Assembly: GCA_004556155.1 (NCBI GenBank)
Contig: SFIM01000009.1
Span: forward strand, 12,790-76,789
Origin: Clostridiales bacterium
GTDB taxonomy: Bacteria; Bacillota; Clostridia; Christensenellales; Aristaeellaceae
DNA: 64,000 bases
Direction of reading: 5' to 3'
Each line of letters begins with the position of its first letter. Position 1 is the stretch's first letter. A program made the translations under genes and the position numbers. Positions 24,734 through 33,794 of this stretch are shown one piece after another. A model generated the notes under the pieces. It ran no database searches and was not told the origin of the DNA. It was given only the letters and a program-made list of their open reading frames with translations.

Positions 24734-25657
24734 ATGGATTTTAAGGATATCAGCTACATCATCGCCGTAGTAGAGCATCAAAGCATCTCCCAGGCTGCGC
24801 GCAGCCTGTATATCTCCCAGCCGGCGCTGAGTCAATCCATCCGCAAAACCGAGCTGGAGTTAGGCAAGCCGCTTTTTCACCGCATCGGTCGTGCCATGAC
24901 GCCCACCGCCGCCTGCCAGATGATCGTAGCCAGCGGGCGAAAGCTTCTGCTGGAGCGCGAGATGCTGCTCAATACCATAGCCCATTTGCAGGACGAGCCG
25001 CATGAGGTGCTTCGCCTGGGCATGTCCTCCTTTTACTGCCGTCACCTGCTGCCCGGCATTCTGCAGCATTTCCAGCAGCATTTTCCCAATGTGCAGCTGG
25101 ACGTGGCTGAGGTCAAATCCTACGAGCTGGAGCGCCGCGTGGCCGACGGCCAGTTGGATTTCTGCGTGCTTCCCGTATACCCCATGCATCCCGAGCTGGA
25201 ATACACGCCCGTCGGTGTTGAAAACATTTATTTATGCATGCACCGCAGCCATCCCCTCAATCAGCTGGCCGAGCCCAACCATACCATCAATATCCAATAC
25301 ACGCGTGAAGAAGGCTTTGTGCTGCAGAACAGCGTCGCCAAGGCGCACTCCCTGCAGGAGCGCTTATTTGCTTACGCAGGCTTCAAACCCCATATCATTT
25401 ACGAATCCAGCACCTGGGAGGTCGCCATTGCCTTTGTAATCAGCGGCATCGGCATCAGCCTGCTGCCTGATTTCATGCTGGGCGATCAGCCCGAGGAGGA
25501 GCGGCCCTGCTATTACCGTATCCAGAACATTGACACCACGCGGCCCTTCGGCCTGGGATATCGTCACGGCGCGGTGCTTTCCCCGGCCGCAGAGGAGCTG
25601 GTAAAGGTAATCCGCAGCGAGTTCTCCCGCCTGCAGTCCCGCGTTCCCGCCGTATAG
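24734..25657 (+). CDS. LysR-family transcriptional regulator
   Basis: 307 residues. N-terminal winged HTH with ISQAARSLYISQPALSQSIRKTELELGKPLFHR (key run from about residue 19), then a type-2 periplasmic-binding-protein effector domain (about 90-295). Start at 24734 has AGGAG 6 bases upstream; an earlier ATG at 24716 lacks an RBS. Divergent from the sugar importer operon, so that operon is the likely target. Effector unknown. Confidence 0.9.
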   Translation: MDFKDISYIIAVVEHQSISQAARSLYISQPALSQSIRKTELELGKPLFHRIGRAMTPTAACQMIVASGRKLLLEREMLLNTIAHLQDEPHEVLRLGMSSFYCRHLLPGILQHFQQHFPNVQLDVAEVKSYELERRVADGQLDFCVLPVYPMHPELEYTPVGVENIYLCMHRSHPLNQLAEPNHTINIQYTREEGFVLQNSVAKAHSLQERLFAYAGFKPHIIYESSTWEVAIAFVISGIGISLLPDFMLGDQPEEERPCYYRIQNIDTTRPFGLGYRHGAVLSPAAEELVKVIRSEFSRLQSRVPAV

Positions 25658-25760
25658 CCACAAAATACAAAACAAAAACCAAATCCATCGGTAAACGCCT
25701 TGTGCAGGGGCTGTCAGATGTGATAAACTGACTGAAAATACGTAAGCGGGGAGTATCACA

Positions 25761-27128
25761 ATGAAGAAGCGATTGAACGGAAGGGAAACGCTGCTGATCG
25801 CCACGATGCTGTTCGGCATGTTTTTTGGCGCGGGGAATCTGATTTTTCCGGTTTATATGGGTCAGCTGGCGGGCCGCAACATCTGGAAGGCCATCGCCGG
25901 CTTTATCATCACGGGCGTCAGCATGCCGCTGCTGGGCGTGGCGGCCATCGGCGTCAGCCGCAGCAACGGCCTGTTTGAGCTCAGCTCCAAGGTCAGCCGC
26001 CCCTATGGCTACTTTTTCACCTGCGCGCTGTACCTGTCCATCGGCCCCTTCTTCGCCATCCCGCGCTGCGCGACGGTGCCCTTCACCGTGGCGGTATCCG
26101 GCCTGCTGCCCGCCGAGGAGCAGGGGCTGGCGCTGGCGGTTTTCTCGCTGATCTTCTTTGCGCTGGTGCTGGGCTTCTCGCTCAATCCGGGCAAAATCCT
26201 CACCTATGTCGGCAAGGTGCTGACCCCCGTTTTTCTGTTCTTCCTGGCGATCCTGGTGGTCATGGCGCTGGTCAATCCCGTGGTGGATGTGGCCGCGGTA
26301 GAGCCGCAGGGCAACTATGTAGCCAAATCCTTCTTCACCGGCTTTCTTGAGGGCTATAACACCATGGATATGCTGGCCAGCCTGGCCTTCGGCATCGTGG
26401 TGATCAACGTGCTGCGCTCTCTGGGCGTAAACGAGCCGCAGGATATCGCGCGCTCCACCGCCAAAGCGGGCTTTTTCAGCTGCCTGATCATGGCGGTGAT
26501 CTATGTGTTTGTCACCCTGATGGGCGCGCAAAGCAGCGGCATGGGCGTTGCCTGCGCCAATGGCGGCGAGGTGCTCTCGGTGGTTGCCAGCCACTATTTC
26601 GGCCGCGCGGGCGCGCTGATTCTGGCCGCGACGGTCACGCTGGCGTGCCTCAAAACCTCGGTCGGTCTGGTTACCAGCTGCGCGGAAACCTTTGTAGCGC
26701 TATTCCCCAAGGGCCCGCGTTATCGCGTATGGGCGGTCATTTTCAGCGTTCTGTCCTTCCTGGTAGCCAATCTGGGCCTGAACGCGATCATCGATTATTC
26801 CCTGCCGGTGCTGATGCTGCTGTATCCGCTGGCCATCACACTGGGGCTGCTGGGTTTGCTGGGCGGCATCTTCCAGCATGACCGCGCCATTTATGCTTCC
26901 GTCACCTTCTTCACCCTCATCGCCGCGCTGTTTGACTTCTTCAAGGCGCTGCCTAAGCCTGTCATTGGCAAGCTGCACCTGCAGGGCGCGATCGACTTTG
27001 CCGAGAAGGCGCTGCCCTTCTTTGACCTGAGCGTGGGCTGGCTGTGTCCCGCCATCGTGGGTCTGGCCGTGGGCGTATGCATCCGGCTGATCCGCCGCAA
27101 GCATGCAGCCGCTGAGGTAAACGCATGA
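25761..27128 (+). CDS. brnQ: Branched-chain amino acid:cation symporter
   Basis: 455 residues, 12 predicted membrane helices, LIVCS family. The N-terminal LLIATMLFGMFFGAGNLIFPVYMG and the following IPRCATVPFTVA run are family signatures. It takes up Leu, Ile and Val with Na+ or H+. RBS GGGGAG. A possible promoter (TTGTGC at 25700, GATAAA/TAAACT near 25722) precedes it. Overlaps the glycerate kinase start by 4 bases. Confidence 0.92.
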   Translation: MKKRLNGRETLLIATMLFGMFFGAGNLIFPVYMGQLAGRNIWKAIAGFIITGVSMPLLGVAAIGVSRSNGLFELSSKVSRPYGYFFTCALYLSIGPFFAIPRCATVPFTVAVSGLLPAEEQGLALAVFSLIFFALVLGFSLNPGKILTYVGKVLTPVFLFFLAILVVMALVNPVVDVAAVEPQGNYVAKSFFTGFLEGYNTMDMLASLAFGIVVINVLRSLGVNEPQDIARSTAKAGFFSCLIMAVIYVFVTLMGAQSSGMGVACANGGEVLSVVASHYFGRAGALILAATVTLACLKTSVGLVTSCAETFVALFPKGPRYRVWAVIFSVLSFLVANLGLNAIIDYSLPVLMLLYPLAITLGLLGLLGGIFQHDRAIYASVTFFTLIAALFDFFKALPKPVIGKLHLQGAIDFAEKALPFFDLSVGWLCPAIVGLAVGVCIRLIRRKHAAAEVNA

Positions 27129-28351
27129 ACAACACAATAAAAGAAGACGCGCTGCAAATCATGCGCGCCGCCTTTGATGCGGTGCTGCCTGACGCGGCCG
27201 TGCGCCGGGCGCTCAGCGGTCGGCAGTTTGATCATCCCGTCACGCTGTTTGCCATCGGCAAGGCAGGCTGGCGCATGGCGCGCGCAGCCTATGACGCGCT
27301 GGGCGCATCTCAGGTACGGCAGGGCGTTGTCATCACCAAGTATCAGCACAGCGAAGGCTCCATCGGCAATTTGGAAATTTACGAGGCCGCGCACCCTGTT
27401 CCCGACGAAAACGGCGTAGCCGCCGCGCGCCGCGCCATGGATATGGCGCAGTCTCTAACCTCTGCGGACACAGCCATCCTGCTGATTTCCGGCGGCGGCT
27501 CGGCGCTGTTTGAGTGCCCCTATGCAGGCGTTACCCTGTCCGATATTGCCGATATTACCCGTCAGCTATTGGCCTGCGGCGCAGATATCAGCGAAATCAA
27601 CTGCCTGCGCAAGCGGCTTTCGGCCGTCAAGGGCGGACGCTTTGCCCAGCTTTTGTCCCCGGCAAAGCTGTTCACCATCGTGCTCAGCGACGTGCTGGGG
27701 GATCCGGTGGATGTAATCGCCTCCGGCCCCGCGCATCCTGATCAAAGCACCTGCGCCCAGGCACAGGAAATTGTGCAGAAATACCGCCTGCTTCTTTCCC
27801 CTGCCGCCCAGGAAGCGCTGCATATCGAAACGCCCAAAGCGCTCTCAGGCGTGGAAACGGTGATCGCCGGCAACGTACGCCTGCTATGCGAAGCCGCGGC
27901 GCGCGAGGCGCAGTGCCTTGGCTATACCGCTGAAATCATGGATACCGCGCTATCCTGCGAGGCACGTGAAGCAGGCGCCATGATCGCCGCGCATGCCGTC
28001 ACAGCACAGGCCCCCTGCGCAATGATCTGGGGCGGCGAAACGATTGTGCATCTGCACGGTCACGGCAAGGGTGGCCGCAATCAGGAGGTCGCTCTGGGCG
28101 CTGCGCAGACGCTGGCCGGGCAGGCAAATGCCTGCGTGCTGGCGGCAGGTTCAGACGGCACGGACGGCCCCACCGATGCGGCCGGCGGGCTGGTGGACGG
28201 CGCATTTTTTGCCCAGGCAGGCGCGCAAGCCATCGCTCAAAGCCTGGCGGACAACAACGCTTATCCCCTGCTCAAGCAGCACGACGCGCTGCTTATCACC
28301 GGCCCCACGGGCACCAATGTAAACGATCTGTATATGCTGCTCAAACGTTGA
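27125..28351 (+). CDS. Glycerate 2-kinase (MOFRL/GckA-TtuD family)
   Basis: 408 residues. N-terminal DUF4147 domain with LLISGGGSALFECP and SAVKGGRFAQL; C-terminal MOFRL domain with GGETIVHLHGHGKGGRNQEVAL and AAGSDGTDGPTDAAGG. The enzyme phosphorylates D-glycerate to 2-phosphoglycerate, feeding glycolysis. It is coupled to brnQ by an ATGA overlap, an odd partner metabolically. A terminator follows. Confidence 0.9.
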   Translation: MNNTIKEDALQIMRAAFDAVLPDAAVRRALSGRQFDHPVTLFAIGKAGWRMARAAYDALGASQVRQGVVITKYQHSEGSIGNLEIYEAAHPVPDENGVAAARRAMDMAQSLTSADTAILLISGGGSALFECPYAGVTLSDIADITRQLLACGADISEINCLRKRLSAVKGGRFAQLLSPAKLFTIVLSDVLGDPVDVIASGPAHPDQSTCAQAQEIVQKYRLLLSPAAQEALHIETPKALSGVETVIAGNVRLLCEAAAREAQCLGYTAEIMDTALSCEAREAGAMIAAHAVTAQAPCAMIWGGETIVHLHGHGKGGRNQEVALGAAQTLAGQANACVLAAGSDGTDGPTDAAGGLVDGAFFAQAGAQAIAQSLADNNAYPLLKQHDALLITGPTGTNVNDLYMLLKR

Positions 28352-28381
28352 CGAGGCGGGCGCAAAGTCCCCTCGTTTTTT
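28351..28381 (+). terminator. Terminator after the glycerate kinase gene
   Basis: ACGAGG (28351-28356) pairs with CCTCGT (28371-28376), followed by a run of six or more T. Confidence 0.6.
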
Positions 28382-28394
28382 ATTTGCACGCCTC

Positions 28395-28423
28395 TTGCCT
28401 CGCAATGCCAAGTATGTTACAAT
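28395..28423 (+). promoter_or_regulatory. Promoter of the AraC gene at 28502
   Basis: TTGCCT (28395-28400), 17 bases, TACAAT (28418-28423). Confidence 0.55.
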
Positions 28424-28501
28424 GCAATTGCAGATCATATTTCTACAAATAATTTGCTTTTCATGTTATTCGTTTCCATTTTGTGACCGCAGGAGGAGAT
28501 C

Positions 28502-29407
28502 ATGAAGCTGCTCTCGCATTATCGCTCCGCTGCCAACCGGCATTTTTCCAACTGGCACGAGTATGATATCAACGAAAACATGATCTATTCCCACCGCAGC
28601 ACGCAATATAACCGCGAAACCTATCCGGTCGGCCTGCATTTTCATGATTACTATGAATTGCTGATCGTGGAGGGCGGCGATGTGCGCTATATCTGCGAAA
28701 GCGCGTCCTATCTGCCCCGCTATGGCGATGTGATCCTGATTCCCCCAGGCAAGCTGCACATGTCCATGATCAACGCCGAAAGCACCACCTATTCGCGCTG
28801 CGTGTTCTATCTGTATGATAACGCCTTTGACGCCATTGGCTGTTCTTCACTGTTGCAGTTTCTGCACCGGCATGAGAGCAGCGGACAGTTTTTCACCTCG
28901 CTCAAGCCGCGCCGTATGGAGGAGCTAACCGCCCTGCTGGCGCGCCTGGATACGGCGCTTGAAAAGGAACAGCCCGAGGATCATGCCCTGGCGCTGGGAC
29001 TGATCCTGCAAATTTTCTACCTGCTCAACAAGCCTGCGGATGAAAGCACCCATCACGAGGAGTACTTTCCCCAGAACGTGCTGGATATTCAGCATTATCT
29101 GGACACGCACTTTGCCGAGGTGTCCACGGTGGCCGAGGTGGCGGAGCACTTTTTCTACAGCCGGGAATACGTATCCCGCCTGTTCAAAAAATACCTCAAT
29201 ACCACCGTGGCCAACTATGTGTTGCAGCGCCGCATCGTATATAGCCAGCGCCTGATTGAAACCGATATGCCCCTGCTGGATGTGTGCTATCAGGCGGGGT
29301 TTGGCAGCACATCCTCATTTATCCGCGCGTTCCAAAGCGTCACGGGCATGACGCCGTCCAAATACCGCCACGCGCACCATGAGCGGCTAAAGCCCTCCGG
29401 CGGCTGA
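28502..29407 (+). CDS. AraC-family regulator with cupin sensor domain
   Basis: 301 residues. N-terminal cupin (about 38-110; LHFHDYYELLIVEGG, YGDVILIPPGKLHM) and C-terminal double HTH (about 190-295; TVAEVAEHFFYSREYVSRLFKKY, GFGSTSSFIRAFQSVTGMTPSKYR). Such proteins usually sense a sugar and activate nearby catabolic genes. The phosphohexomutase gene follows 78 bases later and may be a target. RBS GGAGGAG. Confidence 0.9.
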   Translation: MKLLSHYRSAANRHFSNWHEYDINENMIYSHRSTQYNRETYPVGLHFHDYYELLIVEGGDVRYICESASYLPRYGDVILIPPGKLHMSMINAESTTYSRCVFYLYDNAFDAIGCSSLLQFLHRHESSGQFFTSLKPRRMEELTALLARLDTALEKEQPEDHALALGLILQIFYLLNKPADESTHHEEYFPQNVLDIQHYLDTHFAEVSTVAEVAEHFFYSREYVSRLFKKYLNTTVANYVLQRRIVYSQRLIETDMPLLDVCYQAGFGSTSSFIRAFQSVTGMTPSKYRHAHHERLKPSGG

Positions 29408-29485
29408 CAAATCATTCTGCTTCAAGCACAGCGCCCATGCCGCGGCTATATTTTCAATGATCTTATTTATTCACGGAGGATGAAC

Positions 29486-30898
29486 ATGATTCAGTTTGGA
29501 ACCGGCGGATGGCGTGCCAGAATCGGCGAGGATTTTACCTGTGATAACGTGCGCCGCGTAGGCGGCGCGGTATGCGCGTGGCTAAAGGAAAACGGCCGCA
29601 CGGACCGGCCGGTCATTATCGGTTACGACCGGCGTTTTCTCTCCTGCGAAGCGGCCAAATGGCTGGCGGAGGTATTTTGCGCGCAGGGTTTTCAGGTGCT
29701 TTTTCTGCACCGCAGCGCGCCCACGCCCCTGCTGATGCACACGGTGCTCAAGCAGCACCTGCACTGCGCCTTGCAGGTAACAGCCAGCCATAACCCGGCC
29801 ATTTACAACGGCATCAAGCTGATTGTGGAGGAAGGCCGCGACGCGCCGGTGGAAACCACGCAGCGCATCGAGGCGCTGGCCAACGGCACGGCGCTGGATA
29901 CGCGCTTTGTGCCTTTCGCCGTGGGCGAGGCCAACGGCAGCATCCAGTATGTCAAAAATCCCTTTAACGATTTTCTGGATGATATCCTGGCCCGCATCAA
30001 TGGTCAGGCCATCCGTGATCGCGGGCTGCGCATCCTGTTTGACTCCATGCACGGCTCGGGCACCTACGCGCTGATGGTTATTCTGCATACCGTGCGCTGC
30101 ACGGTGGATGTCATCCACACCGAGCGCGACGCCTACTTCGGCGGCATCGCCCCCGCGCCAAGCGAGCACAGCTTGGGCGAGCTGTCCGAAAAGGTGGTGG
30201 ACGGCGGCTACGATCTGGGCATCGCCCTGGACGGCGATGGCGATCGCCTGGGCATCATCGACAGCAGCGGCCGCTATATTGCGGCCAATGAAATTCTGGT
30301 GATGCTGTACTACTATCTGCATGAATACAAAGGCTGGAAGGGCCCGGTGGTGCGCAACATGTCCACCACGCATATGCTGGACGCGGTGGCCAACGCCCTG
30401 GGCGAAGCCTGCTATGAGGTGCCGGTGGGCTTCAAGTGGATCTCCGCCAAGATCGACGAGGTGGACGCGGTGCTGGGCGGCGAATCCAGCGGCGGTCTGA
30501 CCGTGCGCGGCCATATCCATGGCAAGGATTCAGCCTACGCCGCGGCACTGTTTGTGGAGATGGTATCCGCCATGAACGCCTCCCCCGCCCGGATCATGGC
30601 CGATCTGACTGCGCGCTTCGGCTCGTTTGAAATAGCGGACAGCGATTTTTCCTACCCCGCCGAGCAAAAGCCCCAGCTGACGCACCTGCTGTTTGAGCAA
30701 AAGGCTCTGCCAGCCTTTGACCGCCCCGTGCGGCGCGTCAGTTATGAGGACGGCTGCAAGGTGTATTTTGAGGACGGCGGCTTTGTAGTGTGCCGCTTCT
30801 CGGGCACCGAGCCGCTGCTGCGCTTCTGCGCTGAGGCCGATACGAAGGAAAAAGCGCTGGCCAGCATCCAGGCCTTCAAGGACATGCTGAAGCTGTAA
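29486..30898 (+). CDS. Phosphoglucomutase/phosphomannomutase family protein
   Basis: 470 residues, alpha-D-phosphohexomutase superfamily. Active-site serine loop VTASHNPAIYNG (about 94-105), Mg-binding LDGDGDRLG (about 247), sugar-binding GGESSGGL (about 330) and the C-terminal phosphate site RFSGTEPLLR. It interconverts 1- and 6-phosphates of glucose or mannose; which one is unresolved. Start at 29486 chosen since CGGAGG abuts the earlier ATG at 29480 but is well spaced from this one. Confidence 0.9.
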   Translation: MIQFGTGGWRARIGEDFTCDNVRRVGGAVCAWLKENGRTDRPVIIGYDRRFLSCEAAKWLAEVFCAQGFQVLFLHRSAPTPLLMHTVLKQHLHCALQVTASHNPAIYNGIKLIVEEGRDAPVETTQRIEALANGTALDTRFVPFAVGEANGSIQYVKNPFNDFLDDILARINGQAIRDRGLRILFDSMHGSGTYALMVILHTVRCTVDVIHTERDAYFGGIAPAPSEHSLGELSEKVVDGGYDLGIALDGDGDRLGIIDSSGRYIAANEILVMLYYYLHEYKGWKGPVVRNMSTTHMLDAVANALGEACYEVPVGFKWISAKIDEVDAVLGGESSGGLTVRGHIHGKDSAYAAALFVEMVSAMNASPARIMADLTARFGSFEIADSDFSYPAEQKPQLTHLLFEQKALPAFDRPVRRVSYEDGCKVYFEDGGFVVCRFSGTEPLLRFCAEADTKEKALASIQAFKDMLKL

Positions 30899-30910
30899 GC
30901 CGCCCCATGC

Positions 30911-30952
30911 AAAAACAGACCGGAGCCATGAACCGCTCCGGTCTGTTTTTTT
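30911..30952. terminator. Strong bidirectional terminator
   Basis: Sixteen-base arms AAAAACAGACCGGAGC (30911-30926) and GCTCCGGTCTGTTTTT (30935-30950) are perfectly complementary; separates the convergent mutase and rhomboid-like genes. Confidence 0.9.
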
Positions 30953-30963
30953 TGCATGAAATA

Positions 30964-31644
30964 TTATTGCCTGAACATCCTGCGCCGCTTCCACTGGGCA
31001 TACTGGATGCGAGCCATCTTATAGATATCCTCGCCGAAGAACAGCGCCACATTGACCAGCGAGGCAATGGCCGCGCAGCGAATCTGTGCAGGGCCTGCGA
31101 TGATGGCAATCAGGAAGTACAGCAGGTCGATCGCCGCCAGCCACTTGGCCTTGACTGGGAGGCAGAAGAACAGCATGAACTGCATATCGGGGTACAGCGC
31201 CGCAAAGGCGATGAACAGCGAATAGTACAGATACGTATTCAGGCCGATGCCGTAGCCAGTCAGCAGGTGAGCGATAAACGCGCCTGCGACATTGGCGAGC
31301 GCGCCGATGACATAGTAAATCAGGAAGCGCCGCACGCCCCAGCGGTTTTCCAGCGCCGTTCCGATCATGTAGTAGAAATACAGGCTCAGCGCCATCCAGA
31401 AGATGCTGCCCTGCTGAGGCACGAACAGCCACGTCACCAGCCGCCATATCTGCCCCTGCAGCACGGCGGGAATGTTCAGCGTCAGGTAGCTAATCAGGCT
31501 GACGCGCGCGGTATAGGCCGTGGTCATGCCCAGAAACAGATCCAGCAGGAACACGCCGCCCATGGCGAAAACAATATAGCGCATAATGGGCGGGATGTTG
31601 TATTTGTACAGCCTGCGCTCCAGGCGATTGAGCCAATTGTGCAT
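30964..31644 (-). CDS. Rhomboid-fold membrane protein without catalytic serine
   Basis: 226 residues, six or seven membrane helices, rhomboid/derlin-like. The WR motif of the L1 loop is present (QIWRLVTWLFVP), as are the loop with YPD and LPVKAKWL after helix 4. The catalytic GxSG of rhomboid proteases is replaced by GYGIGLNTY, so peptidase activity is not expected. Pseudo-rhomboids often bind or traffic membrane clients; client unknown. Start at 31644 follows GGGAGG; promoter TTGACG-N17-TATAAT at 31687-31715. Divergent from the spoVA operon. Confidence 0.7.
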   Translation of the reverse strand: MHNWLNRLERRLYKYNIPPIMRYIVFAMGGVFLLDLFLGMTTAYTARVSLISYLTLNIPAVLQGQIWRLVTWLFVPQQGSIFWMALSLYFYYMIGTALENRWGVRRFLIYYVIGALANVAGAFIAHLLTGYGIGLNTYLYYSLFIAFAALYPDMQFMLFFCLPVKAKWLAAIDLLYFLIAIIAGPAQIRCAAIASLVNVALFFGEDIYKMARIQYAQWKRRRMFRQ

Positions 31645-31686
31645 AGGCACCTCCCAAGATAAAAAATGCTTTGCCTTTTCATTTCT

Positions 31687-31715
31687 ATTATACCCGGTTT
31701 CTGATTTCGCGTCAA
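31687..31715 (-). promoter_or_regulatory. sigma-A promoter of the rhomboid-like gene
   Basis: Minus strand TTGACG (31710-31715), 17 bases, TATAAT (31687-31692). Confidence 0.75.
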
Positions 31716-31729
31716 TCATTGCCGCATGC

Positions 31730-31759
31730 GCATGCTTTGCGGCGTTTCTGCGCACAATA
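31730..31759 (+). promoter_or_regulatory. Candidate sigma-G promoter of the spoVA operon
   Basis: GCATG (31730-31734), 18 bases, CACAATA (31753-31759); against GHATR-N17/18-CATNNTA there is a single mismatch. spoVA operons are known sigma-G targets in Bacillus and Clostridia. Confidence 0.55.
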
Positions 31760-31788
31760 AGGCTGAAAAACATGCCGGAGGCGCAGCC

Positions 31789-31908
31789 ATGGACAATCAA
31801 CACCGCTCGTTTCCTCATCCGCTGATGCGGCTGCCGCGCGCAGGCGACCGGGAAATCCGTCAGAAGGATATCCGCGCGCTGCCGATTAGCCGGGAAAGGA
31901 AGTGCTGA
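31789..31908 (+). CDS. 39-residue small protein leading the spoVA operon
   Basis: Small basic protein (MDNQHRSFPHPLMRLPRAGD..., ends RERKC). It has GGAGG 8 bases before the ATG, starts 30 bases after the candidate sigma-G -10, and ends 3 bases before spoVAC. No family recognised; a role in forespore or as a translational leader for spoVAC is inference. Good RBS and spacing are the only support. Confidence 0.45.
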   Translation: MDNQHRSFPHPLMRLPRAGDREIRQKDIRALPISRERKC

Positions 31909-31911
31909 GCA

Positions 31912-32373
31912 ATGCAGCAAAGCTCCTCAAAACAGGATCGAATCGCACAATATAAGGCGCTGATCGCCCGTTTGACCCCCAAGAGCAAGGTAGGGCAGGG
32001 CGCGCTGCGCGCCTTCTGGGTAGGCGGCGCCATCTGCGTGCTGGGGCAGGTCATCAGCGATATCGGCACGCGCATGCTGGGCCTGACGCTGATGCAGGCC
32101 TCCAGCCTGACCAGTGTGACACTGGTGTTTTTGACCGCCCTGCTGACGGGCATCGGCGTGTTTGACGTGATCGCCAAATACGCGGGCGCGGGCACCGTGG
32201 TGCCCATTACCGGCTTTGCCAACGCCATGGTATCCCCCGCGATGGAGTTTCGTCCCGAGGGCTGGGTGCTGGGCACAGGCGCGCGGCTGTTCACCATTGC
32301 CGGACCGGTGCTGGTATACGGCGTTTCAGCGTCGGTCATCGTGGGCATCGTCTACTATTTTATCTATCTGTGA
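31912..32373 (+). CDS. spoVAC: Stage V sporulation protein AC
   Basis: 153 residues with four membrane helices. Hallmarks: FWVGGAICVLGQ and the DVIAKYAGAGTVVPITGFANAMVSPAMEF run. SpoVAC is part of the inner-membrane channel that moves Ca-dipicolinate into the forespore and releases it at germination; in Bacillus it is mechanosensitive. Followed directly by spoVAD and spoVAE, the three-gene arrangement common in Clostridia. Confidence 0.96.
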   Translation: MQQSSSKQDRIAQYKALIARLTPKSKVGQGALRAFWVGGAICVLGQVISDIGTRMLGLTLMQASSLTSVTLVFLTALLTGIGVFDVIAKYAGAGTVVPITGFANAMVSPAMEFRPEGWVLGTGARLFTIAGPVLVYGVSASVIVGIVYYFIYL

Positions 32374-32381
32374 GGCCCGGT

Positions 32382-33422
32382 ATGCAGGCAGAAAATCGCA
32401 TCGGTTATCAAACCATTGAATACAAAACCAGGCCCTGGATCATGGCCTCAGCCTGCGCGGTCGGCCCGCGCGAAGGGCAGGGGCCGCTGGGCGACTGCTT
32501 TGATCTGGTGGCGCAGGACGCGGCCTTTGGCCAGGACAGCTACGAGCAGGCCGAGGCCGCGCTGCTGCGCGAAGCCTGCCGGCTGTGCCTGGCCAAGGCA
32601 AACATCGGTGAAAAAGGCGTGCAGGCCATGGTGGGCGGCGATCTGTTGAACCAGATCATGCCCTCCGCCCTGGCGGCGCGGGAATTGAAATTTCCCTTTC
32701 TCGGCCTGTACGGCGCGTGCAGCACCATGTCCGAAGGGCTGATCACGGGCGGCATGATGTGCGACGGCGGCTACGCTTCGCCCGTACTATGCACAGCCAG
32801 CAGCCATTATGCCACGGCGGAGCGGCAGTACCGCTACCCGCTGGAATACGGCAATCAGCGCTCGCCCGCATCGCAGTGGACGGTCACGGGCGGCGGTGCA
32901 GTGCTGCTTAGCCTACCCGAAGCCCTGCCTGGCACGCCCATGGCGCGGCTGGCGCGCGGATGCATCGGCCGGGTGGTGGATCTGGGGGTAACGGACAACA
33001 ACAACATGGGCGCAGCCATGGCTCCGGCTGCTGCGGCCACCCTATGCGCCTATATGGACGATACAGGCGATACACCCGAACAGTTTGACCGCATCATCAC
33101 GGGCGATCTGGGCATGGTGGGCAGTGATCTTCTGCTGGCCTGGTGCGAAAAGATGGGCCATCCCCTGCCGCGCGGGTGCATGATGGACTGCGGGCTGACC
33201 ATTTATGATCCCTCACAGGACAGCCACGCGGGCGGCTCGGGCTGCGGATGCTCGGCCACCGTGCTCAGCGCCTATATTCTGCCCCGCATTCAGCGCGGCG
33301 AGTGGAAGCGCGTGCTGTTCATGGCCACAGGCGCGCTGCTCAGCCCCACCACTACGCAGCAGGGCGAGAGCATTCCGGGCGTGGCGCACGCGGTAATCAT
33401 CGAGGGGGTGGGCGCATGCTGA
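32382..33422 (+). CDS. spoVAD: Stage V sporulation protein AD
   Basis: 346 residues, thiolase-like fold. Matches the SpoVAD pattern throughout: GPLGDCFD, GDLLNQIMPS, LYGACSTMSEG, SSHYATAERQYRYPLEYG, AMAPAAA, GGSGCGCSA. SpoVAD binds dipicolinic acid directly on the spore inner membrane. ATG at 32382 sits 6 bases after GAGG; a GTG at 32370 overlapping spoVAC is an alternative. Overlaps spoVAE by 7 bases. Confidence 0.96.
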   Translation: MQAENRIGYQTIEYKTRPWIMASACAVGPREGQGPLGDCFDLVAQDAAFGQDSYEQAEAALLREACRLCLAKANIGEKGVQAMVGGDLLNQIMPSALAARELKFPFLGLYGACSTMSEGLITGGMMCDGGYASPVLCTASSHYATAERQYRYPLEYGNQRSPASQWTVTGGGAVLLSLPEALPGTPMARLARGCIGRVVDLGVTDNNNMGAAMAPAAAATLCAYMDDTGDTPEQFDRIITGDLGMVGSDLLLAWCEKMGHPLPRGCMMDCGLTIYDPSQDSHAGGSGCGCSATVLSAYILPRIQRGEWKRVLFMATGALLSPTTTQQGESIPGVAHAVIIEGVGAC

Positions 33423-33787
33423 CTATGCTGCTGATGTACATCAAGGCCTTCGCCGTGGGCGGACTGTTCTGCCTGATCGGCGAAATCCTGATCCTGAAAA
33501 CCAAGCTCACGCCCGCGCGCATCCTGGTGTGCTATATCACGGCGGGCGTTATCCTCAGCGCCGTCGGGCTGTACGGCCCCATCGCGCAGTTTGCGGGGGC
33601 AGGAGCTACGGTGCCCCTGACGGGCTTTGGCCACGCGCTGGCGCAGGGAGCCATCCGCGCCGTGCAGGAAACCGGGCTGTTGGGCGCCTTCACCGGCGGG
33701 CTGACAGCCACTGCGGGCGGCATCGCCGCGGCGATTTTCTTCGGTTTTCTGGCCGCGCTGTGCTTTAAACCCAAGCCCAAAACCTAA
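33416..33787 (+). CDS. spoVAE: Stage V sporulation protein AE (SpoVAEb type)
   Basis: 123 residues, four membrane helices, with KLTPARILVCYITAGV and FAGAGATVPLTGFGHALA, paralogous to the matching stretch of SpoVAC. Third component of the dipicolinate channel. GAGGGGG precedes the ATG inside spoVAD. A terminator follows 7 bases after the stop. Confidence 0.94.
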   Translation: MLTMLLMYIKAFAVGGLFCLIGEILILKTKLTPARILVCYITAGVILSAVGLYGPIAQFAGAGATVPLTGFGHALAQGAIRAVQETGLLGAFTGGLTATAGGIAAAIFFGFLAALCFKPKPKT

Positions 33788-33794
33788 TAGAAAA

